Positions 1 through 5,796 of a stretch of DNA of 10,085 nucleotides are shown in pieces. This DNA comes from JAYTJL01 sp043731125 (GTDB lineage Bacteria; Patescibacteriota; Saccharimonadia; Saccharimonadales; UBA10212). The position numbers and the translations under genes were made by a program. Each line of letters begins with the position of its first letter. Within the stretch, counting starts at the first letter, position 1. The notes under the pieces are model-generated. The model was not told the origin of the DNA. It did not search any database and worked only from the letters and a program-made list of their open reading frames with translations. The DNA lies in NCBI GenBank assembly GCA_043731125.1, contig JAYTJL010000026.1:1-10085 (forward strand), read 5' to 3'.

Positions 1-59
1 CTCTAGCAATTAACCTTTTGCCTACTTAGTGAAATAATGCCTATCAAGAGGTAGTATAG

Positions 60-1580
60 ATGGCCCACCATGTAGTCAGCATTATCCAACGTTCCGGTAC
101 ATCAGCCGCGACTATTGACGTGCAGTGTCATATCACCAAAGGGTTGCCATCGATTATTATTATCGGATTTGCCTCAAAAGCTGTCGACGAAGCCAAAGAA
201 CGCCTGCGAGCTAGCTTTGCCAATTCCGACATCGCCTTCCCTAAAAAGCGCGTCACCATCAACCTCTCGCCCGCCGACATCCCTAAAGACTCCACCAGCC
301 TAGACCTGGCTATGGCAGTCAGCATCCTCGCCGGTAGCAGTCAAATAGACAAATCCAGGATAAAACGATCAGTTTTCCTGGGTGAACTATCGCTAGACGG
401 TAGCCTCAATCCAGTGCGTGGACTGATTGGACGCATCATTAACAGTCCAGTTCTCAAAGATCGCACCTTTTACATCCCACGCTCCAACTTAGACCAAGCC
501 ATGTTGCTACCGCACATCAGCCTCAAACCAGCAAACAACCTCCGCGACGTCTTTTTAGACCTTTCTGGCACGGTGCCAATCAAGACTGTTGCAACGCACG
601 AAGGCCAGCTGAATACAGCCAAGGATGTAGCCCCGGATGTAGATTTTGCCGAAATTGCTGGCCAGCCAATTGCTAAGCGAGCCCTTGAAATAGCTGCTGC
701 AGGCCACCACAACATCTTGCTACATGGCCCACCCGGCACCGGCAAGACTATGTTGGCCCGGGCAATGAGCGGCATTCTGCCGCCACTAAGTCACGAAGAG
801 GTGCTAGAAGTTACACACTTGCACAGCCTAGGTAGTAGCGAAACGGCTGAGATTATCTCCAGCCGCCCTTTTAGAAGCCCTCACCACACAGCCAGCACTA
901 CTGCTTTGGTGGGCGGTGGAACCAACCCCAAACCGGGTGAAGCATCATTGGCTCACCGAGGCGTTCTCTTTCTAGACGAAATACCTGAGTTTAGCCACTC
1001 TAGCCTAGAAGCGCTTCGACAACCACTTGAAGATGGCAAAATCACCATTGCTAGAGTCAAAGACAGTGCCCAGTTTCCAGCCGAATTTATACTGGTAGCG
1101 ACCCAAAACCCCTGCCCCTGCGGCTACTACGGTACATCAAAAAGTTGCAGTTGTAGTCTGGCTGCAATAGCCAAATACCGCAAAAGAATGTCCGGACCAA
1201 TACTCGACAGAATAGACCTCCACTTGCCCGTTCATGATGTTGATCATAAAAAACTTCTGGGGAAAGATATTCCAAAAGCTCAGACCCCAGAAATACGCAA
1301 CAGAGTTGCCAGGGCTTATGGGTTGCAAAGAGAAAGGTTTGGTGCAACCAAATTTAATAGTGCCATGAATAATCGCCAAGTACGAGAATTAGCCTCTCTA
1401 ACAGATGAAGCAAAGGACTTCTTGGACATCGCTGCTGGAAAACTGAACATCTCTGCCCGCTCATACGTGCGCACCGTAAAAGTCGCCCGCACAATTGCTG
1501 ACTTGGCCGAATCCAAAGATATAAATCCCCCTCATATTGCAGAAGCCCTGCAATACCGTGCGCAGCAAACTGCGCCATAA
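60..1580 (+). CDS. comM: YifB/ComM-family AAA+ ATPase (Mg-chelatase-like)
   Basis: The 506-aa product has the full architecture and usual length of the YifB/ComM family. It has an N-terminal ChlI/Lon-protease-like domain (about residues 20-140), a Mg-chelatase-type AAA+ core (about 190-395) and a C-terminal helical Mg-chelatase domain (about 403-500). Walker A is GPPGTGKT at 223-230. Walker B is VLFLDE at 302-307, with D306 and E307 catalytic. A conserved NPCPCG cysteine motif sits at 350-355. In transformable bacteria ComM is a hexameric helicase that extends branch migration of incoming single-stranded DNA; its role here is inferred. The ATG at 60 is preceded by AAGAGG (46-51) at 8-nt spacing, which fixes the start. 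I see no strong upstream promoter in the 59 bases available, so transcription may begin outside the window. The gene is cytoplasmic and seems separate from the infC operon, which has its own promoter. Confidence 0.95.
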   Translation: MAHHVVSIIQRSGTSAATIDVQCHITKGLPSIIIIGFASKAVDEAKERLRASFANSDIAFPKKRVTINLSPADIPKDSTSLDLAMAVSILAGSSQIDKSRIKRSVFLGELSLDGSLNPVRGLIGRIINSPVLKDRTFYIPRSNLDQAMLLPHISLKPANNLRDVFLDLSGTVPIKTVATHEGQLNTAKDVAPDVDFAEIAGQPIAKRALEIAAAGHHNILLHGPPGTGKTMLARAMSGILPPLSHEEVLEVTHLHSLGSSETAEIISSRPFRSPHHTASTTALVGGGTNPKPGEASLAHRGVLFLDEIPEFSHSSLEALRQPLEDGKITIARVKDSAQFPAEFILVATQNPCPCGYYGTSKSCSCSLAAIAKYRKRMSGPILDRIDLHLPVHDVDHKKLLGKDIPKAQTPEIRNRVARAYGLQRERFGATKFNSAMNNRQVRELASLTDEAKDFLDIAAGKLNISARSYVRTVKVARTIADLAESKDINPPHIAEALQYRAQQTAP

Positions 1581-1692
1581 TGCTCAATGTTCAGCTAGAT
1601 CAATGTTCAATGAATGCTCAATGTGATTAATCCATTGAATGGTTTAGTCATTGCTACATTGATTGACACTTGAAACTTGAGCATTGAACATT
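1579..1692. repeat. CAATGTT/CAATGCTC-type degenerate repeat block
   Basis: The comM-infC spacer is built from recurring words. AATGCTCAATGT occurs at 1579-1590 and again at 1613-1624. CAATGTTCAATGA occurs at 1601-1613. The inverted form TGAGCATTGAACATT lies at 1678-1692, so the block can fold on itself imperfectly. The same CAATGTT word recurs in tandem at 10013-10045. There are no CRISPR-like spacers and no coding frame. The inverted copy supplies the -35 box of the infC promoter. Confidence 0.7.
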
Positions 1693-1712
1693 CTAAACCT
1701 ATCTGTTAAGAT
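1684..1712 (+). promoter_or_regulatory. Sigma70-type promoter of the infC operon
   Basis: TTGAAC (-35, 1684-1689) is separated by 17 bp from TAAGAT (-10, 1707-1712). A TGT immediately before the -10 gives an extended -10 element. The predicted transcription start is near 1719, leaving a leader of about 20 nt before the proposed infC start. An inverted repeat, TCTAAACC (1692-1699) with GGTTTAGA (1715-1722), overlaps the promoter and could be an operator. It would only be partly transcribed. Confidence 0.6.
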
Positions 1713-1739
1713 TGGGTTTAGAAGACATGGAGTTAGGAA

Positions 1740-2291
1740 ATATCTAAGGAACCAAGACGTAACGAGGCCATCAGGGCCTCATCTTTGCGTGTCATCGCCA
1801 GCGACGGACGCCAACTTGGTGTTATTTCTCGCGCCGAAGCACTAGCGCTCGCAAAAGAAGACGGACTAGACCTTATTGAAGTATCTCCCGACACCAACCC
1901 GCCAGTTGCGAAAATTGTAGACTGGGGTAAATATAATTACCAGCGCACAAAACAGCTACAAAAAAGCAGAAAAAGTTCCAAAAGCCCAGATTTAAAGCAA
2001 ATGCGACTTGGCCTAAAAATTGGCGAACACGACTTAGGTGTGAAGATGCGCAAAGTTAATGAGTTCTTGGACGCTGGACATAAAGTGAAAATTACGATAA
2101 TCTATAGGGGACGAGAATTAGCCCACAAGGAGTTGTGCTTTAAAATGGCAGAAAAAGTCATAGAAGGTTTTGGCGAGACTATTGCCGTGGACCAACAGCC
2201 AATTTTTGCCGGTCGTCAGTTAAGTTTTGTTATAAGGAAATCATCAAGTGCCAAAGCTAAAGACACACAGCGGAACGAAGAAACGGTTTAA
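1740..2291 (+). CDS. infC: Translation initiation factor IF-3, probable AUA start
   Basis: IF-3 binds the 30S subunit, prevents premature 50S joining and proofreads the start codon and initiator tRNA. The reading frame carries both IF-3 domains and the basic linker (KYNYQRTKQLQK). If translation began at the in-frame TTG at 1785, the product would be 168 aa and would lack the conserved N-terminal stretch. Upstream codons encode PRRNEAIRASSLRVI, which matches the family pattern RRxNExIRAxxVRVI, so the true start lies further 5'. The frame is closed by TAG at 1734-1736, and no ATG, GTG or TTG lies between. The best candidate is ATA at 1740, preceded by GGAG (1729-1732) at 7-nt spacing, giving 183 aa. 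AUU/AUC/AUA starts are known for infC elsewhere and underlie autoregulation by IF-3. The last 44 nt overlap rpmI in another frame. Confidence 0.93.
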   Translation: MSKEPRRNEAIRASSLRVIASDGRQLGVISRAEALALAKEDGLDLIEVSPDTNPPVAKIVDWGKYNYQRTKQLQKSRKSSKSPDLKQMRLGLKIGEHDLGVKMRKVNEFLDAGHKVKITIIYRGRELAHKELCFKMAEKVIEGFGETIAVDQQPIFAGRQLSFVIRKSSSAKAKDTQRNEETV

Positions 2292-2442
2292 ACTTACCAA
2301 GACTGGTAAGGTTGTTAGACGTCACGCCACCGTTGGCCACAACTTACAGAAGAAGAGCGCTTCAAGGAAGCGCCGTTTTGCTGGTACAGAAGAATTGTCT
2401 GGCGCTCAAGCTAAGAACATAAAGAGTAAACTCGGAGTCTAA
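2248..2442 (+). CDS. rpmI: 50S ribosomal protein L35
   Basis: The product is a 64-aa, very basic protein beginning MPKLKTHSGTKKRFK, the diagnostic L35 N-terminus, and its length is typical. It is a component of the large ribosomal subunit. The start is GTG, preceded by AAGGA (2234-2238) inside infC. The gene overlaps the infC 3' end by 44 nt in a different frame, so translation is probably coupled to that of IF-3. The order infC-rpmI-rplT is the classic bacterial operon. Confidence 0.96.
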   Translation: MPKLKTHSGTKKRFKLTKTGKVVRRHATVGHNLQKKSASRKRRFAGTEELSGAQAKNIKSKLGV

Positions 2443-2474
2443 ATCGTGAACAAGTCACTCAAGCTAACAGTAGA

Positions 2475-2525
2475 CAGTATGCAGTATGCAGTTAAGAAAA
2501 CTGTCAGCTGTCAGCTGTCAGCTGT
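2475..2525 (+). repeat. Two different heptamer tandem repeats in the rpmI-rplT spacer
   Basis: CAGTATG occurs twice plus CAGT (2475-2492). CTGTCAG occurs three times plus CTGT (2501-2525). The two units differ, yet both have period 7. CAGTT (2489-2493) can pair with AACTG (2499-2503). The 110-nt gap is long for this operon, where rpmI and rplT are usually close, so the repeats look like an insertion or slippage expansion inside a ribosomal operon. Confidence 0.85.
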
Positions 2526-2532
2526 ATACTTA

Positions 2533-2547
2533 GCTCCTGAAAGGAGC
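2533..2547 (+). promoter_or_regulatory. Hairpin sequestering the rplT Shine-Dalgarno
   Basis: GCTCC (2533-2537), loop TGAAA, then GGAGC (2543-2547) form a 5-bp hairpin whose 3' arm is the core of the rplT Shine-Dalgarno AAGGAG (2541-2546), 6 nt before the ATG. It could make rplT translation depend on ribosomes arriving from rpmI or on L20 binding. L20 is known to autoregulate this operon in other bacteria; its use of this hairpin is inference. Confidence 0.5.
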
Positions 2548-2552
2548 GCGTA

Positions 2553-2900
2553 ATGAGAGTTAAGAGAGGCGTTGCTGCCCATAAAAAGCATCAGAAAATT
2601 CGCAAGGCAGCCAAGGGCTATACCCAAGGTAACCGCAGTAGCATTAAAAGAAGCAAGCAAGCTACAACTCGTGCCCTACAGTTTGCCTACCGCGACCGCC
2701 GTAACCGCAAGCGCACCTTCCGCCAGTTGTGGAATGCTCGTATAAATGCAGCCGCTCGCTTAAACGGCACATCTTACAGTCTATTAATTAACGGGCTTAA
2801 GAAGTCCGGAATTGTCCTAGACCGCAAAATATTATCAGAGCTAGCGGTTAATGAACCTGCAGCCTTCAAGGCTGTGGTTGACGCCGCTAAGCTAAAGTAG
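2553..2900 (+). CDS. rplT: 50S ribosomal protein L20
   Basis: The product is a 115-aa basic protein beginning MRVKRGVAAHKKHQK and containing the YRDRRNRKRTFRQLWNARIN segment, both hallmarks of L20; the length is normal. L20 binds 23S rRNA early in 50S assembly and in several bacteria represses translation of its own operon. The ATG follows AAGGAG at 6-nt spacing, and that ribosome binding site lies in a small hairpin. It is the last gene of the infC operon, followed 28 nt later by a strong terminator. Confidence 0.97.
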   Translation: MRVKRGVAAHKKHQKIRKAAKGYTQGNRSSIKRSKQATTRALQFAYRDRRNRKRTFRQLWNARINAAARLNGTSYSLLINGLKKSGIVLDRKILSELAVNEPAAFKAVVDAAKLK

Positions 2901-2927
2901 TTAGTAGATAGTAGTTGGTAGATAAAA

Positions 2928-2950
2928 GCTCCTCGTTATGAGGAGTTTTT
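2928..2950 (+). terminator. Rho-independent terminator of the infC-rpmI-rplT operon
   Basis: CTCCTC (2929-2934), loop GTTAT, GAGGAG (2940-2945), then TTTTT (2946-2950). This is a perfect 6-bp stem with a U-tract, 28 nt after the rplT stop. Confidence 0.85.
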
Positions 2951-2955
2951 GATAT

Positions 2956-2977
2956 AAAAAAGACCCATCCTGGGTCT
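2956..2977 (-). terminator. Rho-independent terminator of the minus-strand zinc-ribbon cassette
   Basis: Read on the minus strand, AGACCCA, loop GGA, TGGGTCT (2977-2961) form a 7-bp stem followed by a run of six T (2961-2956). A second GC-rich hairpin, GGGGGCGC/GCGCCCCC (2992-2999 and 3010-3017), lies between the gene stop and this terminator and would protect or pause the transcript end. Confidence 0.8.
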
Positions 2978-3030
2978 AAGAGTGTTTGAGTGGGGGCGCC
3001 TTTGTTAGCGCGCCCCCGTTGTTGAAGCCG

Positions 3031-3366
3031 TTATCCCTTCTGTGGTACAGCAGGCACTCTGTTCAGGAACTCCTGATAGGACATCGGTGCCGTGCTCTGG
3101 TCAGGTCCGACGCCGAAGACGATGGACCTGCCCCTCGAACGATGGACTGTTGTTACGTCCTCGCGGATACTTCTACCCGTGAATGGTTTGAGTGCCAGCA
3201 CTCTTCCGCCGGTACCGCCACAGGTGAGACAGATAACTGCCACGCCTTTGGGCTCAGCCATCCCACGGTACAAGCCGGTTGACCGACAGTCACCGCATGC
3301 AACGGTCACTTCGATTGTGTCGGCTTGCCCGTCACCTGTGCTACCTCCGCTTCCTCCATCTGCCAT
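3031..3366 (-). CDS. Small zinc-ribbon protein with DnaJ-like CxxCxxxG repeats
   Basis: The product is 111 aa. A Gly/Ser-rich N-terminus leads into two zinc-binding knuckles, C24-GD-C27-RSTG and C46-LT-C49-GGTG. These resemble the CxxCxGxG units of the DnaJ zinc-binding domain, but with only one pair of repeats. Four cysteines would bind a single Zn. No J-domain or membrane segment is present. The ATG has a clear Shine-Dalgarno (AAAGGAG, minus strand of 3371-3377) 4 nt upstream. It is the second gene of a two-gene transcript, 39 nt after the 183-aa gene. Its function is unknown; nucleic-acid or protein binding is plausible only by analogy. Base composition is visibly richer in G+C than the ribosomal operon beside it. 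Confidence 0.75.
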   Translation of the reverse strand: MADGGSGGSTGDGQADTIEVTVACGDCRSTGLYRGMAEPKGVAVICLTCGGTGGRVLALKPFTGRSIREDVTTVHRSRGRSIVFGVGPDQSTAPMSYQEFLNRVPAVPQKG

Positions 3367-3405
3367 TTTTCTCCTTTCGGGCCATTAGGCCGGAGTTAGT
3401 TGGTT

Positions 3406-3957
3406 TCAGAGAATCCTGTCTACTACCAAGCGGCGAATCTCGCCCCATGCGTCCACGTCCGGTAACATCCATTCAGGTACGTAGGCACCGCCGAGACCGC
3501 CTCCGACATGGTATTTCAACAGTAGTTCGGTCTGTTCTGGCCCGTGAAATACCTTTGGCGCATAAGTCGAACTGAAAGGCCAGAAAATCTGGTTAACGAC
3601 AGCCAGCTTAGCCTCCATTTCCTCCCAACTACTGGGTGCCGAGAAGACTCTGTGATGCTTGGAGTGTGCGTACATGCCCAGCTGATTGCGTTTTCCTTGC
3701 CCCTGACTTGCAACCCACTCTTTGACGCCTGGAAAAGTTCGGCGCACATCGAATCGGATAACCTGATTCGAGCCATCATGTGGTTTGAGCGAGCTCACGG
3801 CGCCATAGATGTATGCCTTTTCAGGCAGAAGCTGATCGAGACGCCGCCAAGTCATGTACATGGACTTACTCAAGAGTAAGTCTCGCAATGGGTCATAGTC
3901 ACTCAGTGCGCCTGCAAGAACCGGCTCCTCAATGACTAATAGAAAATGACGAAACAT
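3406..3957 (-). CDS. Hypothetical protein, 183 aa, first gene of the G+C-rich cassette
   Basis: I do not recognise this protein. It is soluble, with no signal peptide and no membrane span. It has aromatic-rich stretches (YMTWRRLDQLLPEKAYIYGAV; NQIFWPF) and a glycine cluster (KYHVGGGLGGAYVPEWM) near residues 150-166. The ATG at 3957 follows a near-perfect Shine-Dalgarno, GAGGAGGT (minus strand of 3961-3968), at short spacing; CTCC just upstream can pair with GGAG and mask it. It stops at TGA (3406-3408). A consensus promoter and a structured leader of about 140 nt precede it. The zinc-ribbon gene follows 39 nt later, so the two are probably translated from one mRNA. Confidence 0.75.
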   Translation of the reverse strand: MFRHFLLVIEEPVLAGALSDYDPLRDLLLSKSMYMTWRRLDQLLPEKAYIYGAVSSLKPHDGSNQVIRFDVRRTFPGVKEWVASQGQGKRNQLGMYAHSKHHRVFSAPSSWEEMEAKLAVVNQIFWPFSSTYAPKVFHGPEQTELLLKYHVGGGLGGAYVPEWMLPDVDAWGEIRRLVVDRIL

Positions 3958-4099
3958 GCTACCTCCTCATAATCGGAGTTGGGTGTGCTCCCACTACTTA
4001 CCGAGAGCAAGCTGTAGACAAGTTGTATCTACAAATTGCTCTCGGCAAAGTTAGGCTTCAACTTTAAAAGTACTCTCGATCCGCATGTAGCGGAGAAAG
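3958..4099 (-). promoter_or_regulatory. Structured 5' leader of the zinc-ribbon cassette
   Basis: From the predicted start near 4100 the minus-strand RNA can form several hairpins in order. TCCGC/GCGGA spans 4080-4094. AAAGTT/AACTTT spans 4047-4065. A long one spans 4001-4045, with 10 perfect pairs (CCGAGAGCAA with TTGCTCTCGG), a 2x2 internal loop, 6 more pairs (TGTAGA with TCTACA) and a 9-nt loop. CTCC/GGAG then covers the Shine-Dalgarno. A second CGAGAG (minus strand of 4073-4078) could pair with the same CTCTCG arm, allowing two mutually exclusive folds. There is no match to a riboswitch class I know. A cis-regulatory RNA is the best guess. Confidence 0.55.
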
Positions 4100-4106
4100 T
4101 GTCAAC

Positions 4107-4135
4107 ATTATACTACTTTTGTTTAATTTTGTCAA
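4107..4135 (-). promoter_or_regulatory. Perfect consensus sigma70 promoter of the cassette
   Basis: On the minus strand TTGACA (4135-4130), 17-bp spacer, TATAAT (4112-4107). Both hexamers and the spacing are exact consensus, the strongest-looking promoter in the window. It begins just past the rnpB terminator and drives the two-gene cassette. Confidence 0.85.
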
Positions 4136-4160
4136 TCTGTTGTTTCCCTGTTAGCCCAAG

Positions 4161-4190
4161 CAAAAAACCGCCCTTTTGGAGCGGTTTTTT
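4161..4190 (-). terminator. Rho-independent terminator of rnpB
   Basis: CCGC (4168-4171) pairs with GCGG (4181-4184). The flanking A6 and T6 tracts extend the stem and give a U-run on the minus strand; the structure is nearly symmetric. It lies directly after the RNase P RNA 3' end. Confidence 0.8.
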
Positions 4191-4195
4191 GTCAG

Positions 4196-4618
4196 CCAGA
4201 TTATCTGTAAGCCGGGTTCTGTATCCCAATAAATCGGGATGCTGATTATCTATCTAGTCCCGATGTCGCCATCGGGATCGAGCGGATCAATCGACAGCGT
4301 GACTGGTCGTCCTTGTAGCCGTCTCCTTGCAGTAGACAGGGTTTACCCTCTCCCATGGTCACCCATGGTCGCTGTGAGCTCTTACCTTTTGATTTAACGC
4401 GCACCTTTCCAGGGCGCTATAAATCATTATCCCAGACGAGCTGGGCTCACTCTTTTCACCATTACCGAGTCCTTTAGGGACTTTAGGCTGTATAAGTTTC
4501 TGTGGCACTTTCCCTAGGGTCGCCCCCGGTTGCCGTTAGCAACTGTCCATACCATGTACTGCCCGGACTTTCCTCGTGCTCATCTTTCGATTCGCACGCA
4601 ATCAGCCAATAATCTAGG
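4196..4618 (-). ncRNA. rnpB: RNase P RNA (bacterial type)
   Basis: The catalytic RNA of RNase P removes 5' leaders from pre-tRNAs. The minus strand carries the universal 5' core GAGGAAAGUCCGGGC (near 4580-4562) and the 3' core ACAGAACCCGGCUUAC (near 4223-4208). The ends pair as helix P1: CUAGAUUAU at the 5' end with AUAAUCUGG at the 3' end. The GGGUAAACCC element (near 4349-4338) is the L15 loop that pairs with the tRNA 3' CCA; this fits the tRNA-Pro gene here, which encodes its CCA. The span is about 420 nt. An extended -10 promoter and a terminator bracket it. Small reading frames across this interval are artefacts. Confidence 0.95.
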
Positions 4619-4627
4619 CTAGGATAA

Positions 4628-4656
4628 ATTATACCACTTCCTACCTCTGATAGCAA
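4628..4656 (-). promoter_or_regulatory. rnpB promoter
   Basis: On the minus strand TTGCTA (-35, 4656-4651), 17 bp, TATAAT (-10, 4633-4628), with TG one base upstream (extended -10). The predicted start near 4620 coincides with the 5' end implied by helix P1. Confidence 0.75.
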
Positions 4657-4667
4657 CCCAGTTATGC

Positions 4668-4696
4668 TTGCAAAGATAACTTTTTTTGCCACAATT
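4668..4696 (+). promoter_or_regulatory. Promoter of the 4703 gene (TTGCAA-N17-ACAATT)
   Basis: TTGCAA (4668-4673), 17 bp, ACAATT (4691-4696), only 6 nt before the ATG. The identical hexamer pair and spacing occur upstream of the 8374 gene. It is divergent from the rnpB promoter, with the -35 boxes 11 bp apart. Confidence 0.4.
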
Positions 4697-4702
4697 AAGG
4701 AT

Positions 4703-4960
4703 ATGAGTACTAATGAAAGCGTGCCTATTCCCAAGAAAAGTCGAGTAGAATTGGCTAGAGATGAATCTGTACGAATCTACGAAGATAGATACTTCGCCCC
4801 AGGTGGTCTTTATCGAGAACCTGAGCAAATTATAGAAATTGGTGTCAGCGACATATCCGCAATTGTAGATGGTACTATTGCTGCGCTACAAGCCAGAAGA
4901 GCTATAAAACCGGAGGCACTAGAGCCCCCTGTAGTCCCCCAGCTGGAGACTAGAATCTAA
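4703..4960 (+). CDS. Small hypothetical protein, 85 aa
   Basis: I do not recognise this protein. It is acidic to neutral and soluble: a polar N-terminus (STNESVPIPKKSRVELARDE), a central segment with YEDRYFAPGGLY, a predicted helix near 55-70 (ISAIVDGTIAALQARRA), and a proline-rich C-terminus. I chose the ATG at 4703 over the in-frame ATG at 4664. The nearer one follows AAGG and sits just after a plausible -10, whereas the upstream one lies inside the promoter region. With the -10 6 nt away the mRNA would be leaderless. It converges on the ASCH-RNase H gene with a 20-nt gap. Confidence 0.55.
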   Translation: MSTNESVPIPKKSRVELARDESVRIYEDRYFAPGGLYREPEQIIEIGVSDISAIVDGTIAALQARRAIKPEALEPPVVPQLETRI

Positions 4961-4980
4961 AACAGACTGGCAAAACCACC

Positions 4981-5790
4981 CTAATAGTGATGTTTTTTGC
5001 GTTGAGTGCGTTCTTGGTCGTCTAAAATACGGTTAACTTCCGCATCAGCAGTCTTGTTAAGCTCACGCGGGACATGTACAAAGCTAATTTTCTCAAAACT
5101 ATCAGCCACCAGCTTGGTGTCTTGGTAAATAGGCAGTAATTCTTGGTTTTTAACTTTGTATGCCCCGTTCAACTGACTAACAACTAGCTGGCTGTCAGAA
5201 AACAGAGTTATCTTGTTTATTCCAAGTTCGCGCGCCCGTTCTAGCCCTTTCAAAAAACCAAAGTATTCGGCCTGGTTGTTTGTAGCCATTCCTAAGTATT
5301 CACCAGACTTTTCTACAACAGTATCGTCCATTTTACAGATGACGAATGCGCAGGCACTACTGCCTGGGTTGCCTCGACTACCACCGTCTGTGTAGATTTT
5401 GGCTTCCTCTAAAAGCATGCCGGCAGTCGGTTTGTCGCCGTCTGTGTTGGGGGTAAAGGTAAACCGGACTATCTTTACTGGCGTTTCAAGACTAACGCGT
5501 TGACCATAATAAGTACGATAAACATCTAGCATTTGCTGCTGGTTAGTAAACGGTTCGTGCCCATTCATATCATCAGTGGTCACTGCTCTAAGTTTTTTTT
5601 CTACCACTTCAGTTATTACCGCTTGCCCAATTACGGCCCACGTCTCGGGCTGGTCTGGGTTAACCTTATCTACCACCTTAATGTCATCATCTACTGACAA
5701 GTCTTTGTCGTCATATAGTCGCCAGGTGGAGGTTTTATCACCCGCAAGGATGAGATTTGCTAGTTCGTGGTTAAATTTTAGTGTTTTCAT
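4981..5790 (-). CDS. ASCH domain-RNase H fusion protein
   Basis: The 269-aa product joins two domains. Residues 1 to about 113 look like an ASCH (PUA-like) domain, a small RNA- or nucleotide-binding fold, with the GDKTSTWRLYDD motif near 17-28. Residues 129 to about 262 are a type 1 RNase H with all four catalytic acids: D135 (YTDGGSRGNPG), E175 (NNQAEY), D199 (LFSDSQLV) and D249 (NKTADAEVNR). RNase H degrades the RNA strand of RNA-DNA hybrids. The ASCH domain may steer it to particular RNAs or modified nucleotides; that is inference. It starts 6 nt after the stop of the MazG-like gene with no strong Shine-Dalgarno, so translational coupling is likely. Confidence 0.9.
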   Translation of the reverse strand: MKTLKFNHELANLILAGDKTSTWRLYDDKDLSVDDDIKVVDKVNPDQPETWAVIGQAVITEVVEKKLRAVTTDDMNGHEPFTNQQQMLDVYRTYYGQRVSLETPVKIVRFTFTPNTDGDKPTAGMLLEEAKIYTDGGSRGNPGSSACAFVICKMDDTVVEKSGEYLGMATNNQAEYFGFLKGLERARELGINKITLFSDSQLVVSQLNGAYKVKNQELLPIYQDTKLVADSFEKISFVHVPRELNKTADAEVNRILDDQERTQRKKHHY

Positions 5791-5796
5791 CTTGAA

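Noticed and set aside
1785..1787. TTG as the infC start
   Set aside because: It would drop the conserved IF-3 N-terminal segment encoded just upstream.
2986..3575. Plus-strand frames opposite the zinc-ribbon cassette
   Set aside because: They lack ribosome binding sites and lie antisense to genes with strong Shine-Dalgarno sequences and a promoter.
4036..4245. Plus-strand 69-aa frame
   Set aside because: It runs through the cassette leader and promoter and the rnpB terminator, with no Shine-Dalgarno.
4483..4734. Small minus-strand reading frame over rnpB
   Set aside because: It overlaps the RNase P RNA core and its promoter; no protein pattern.
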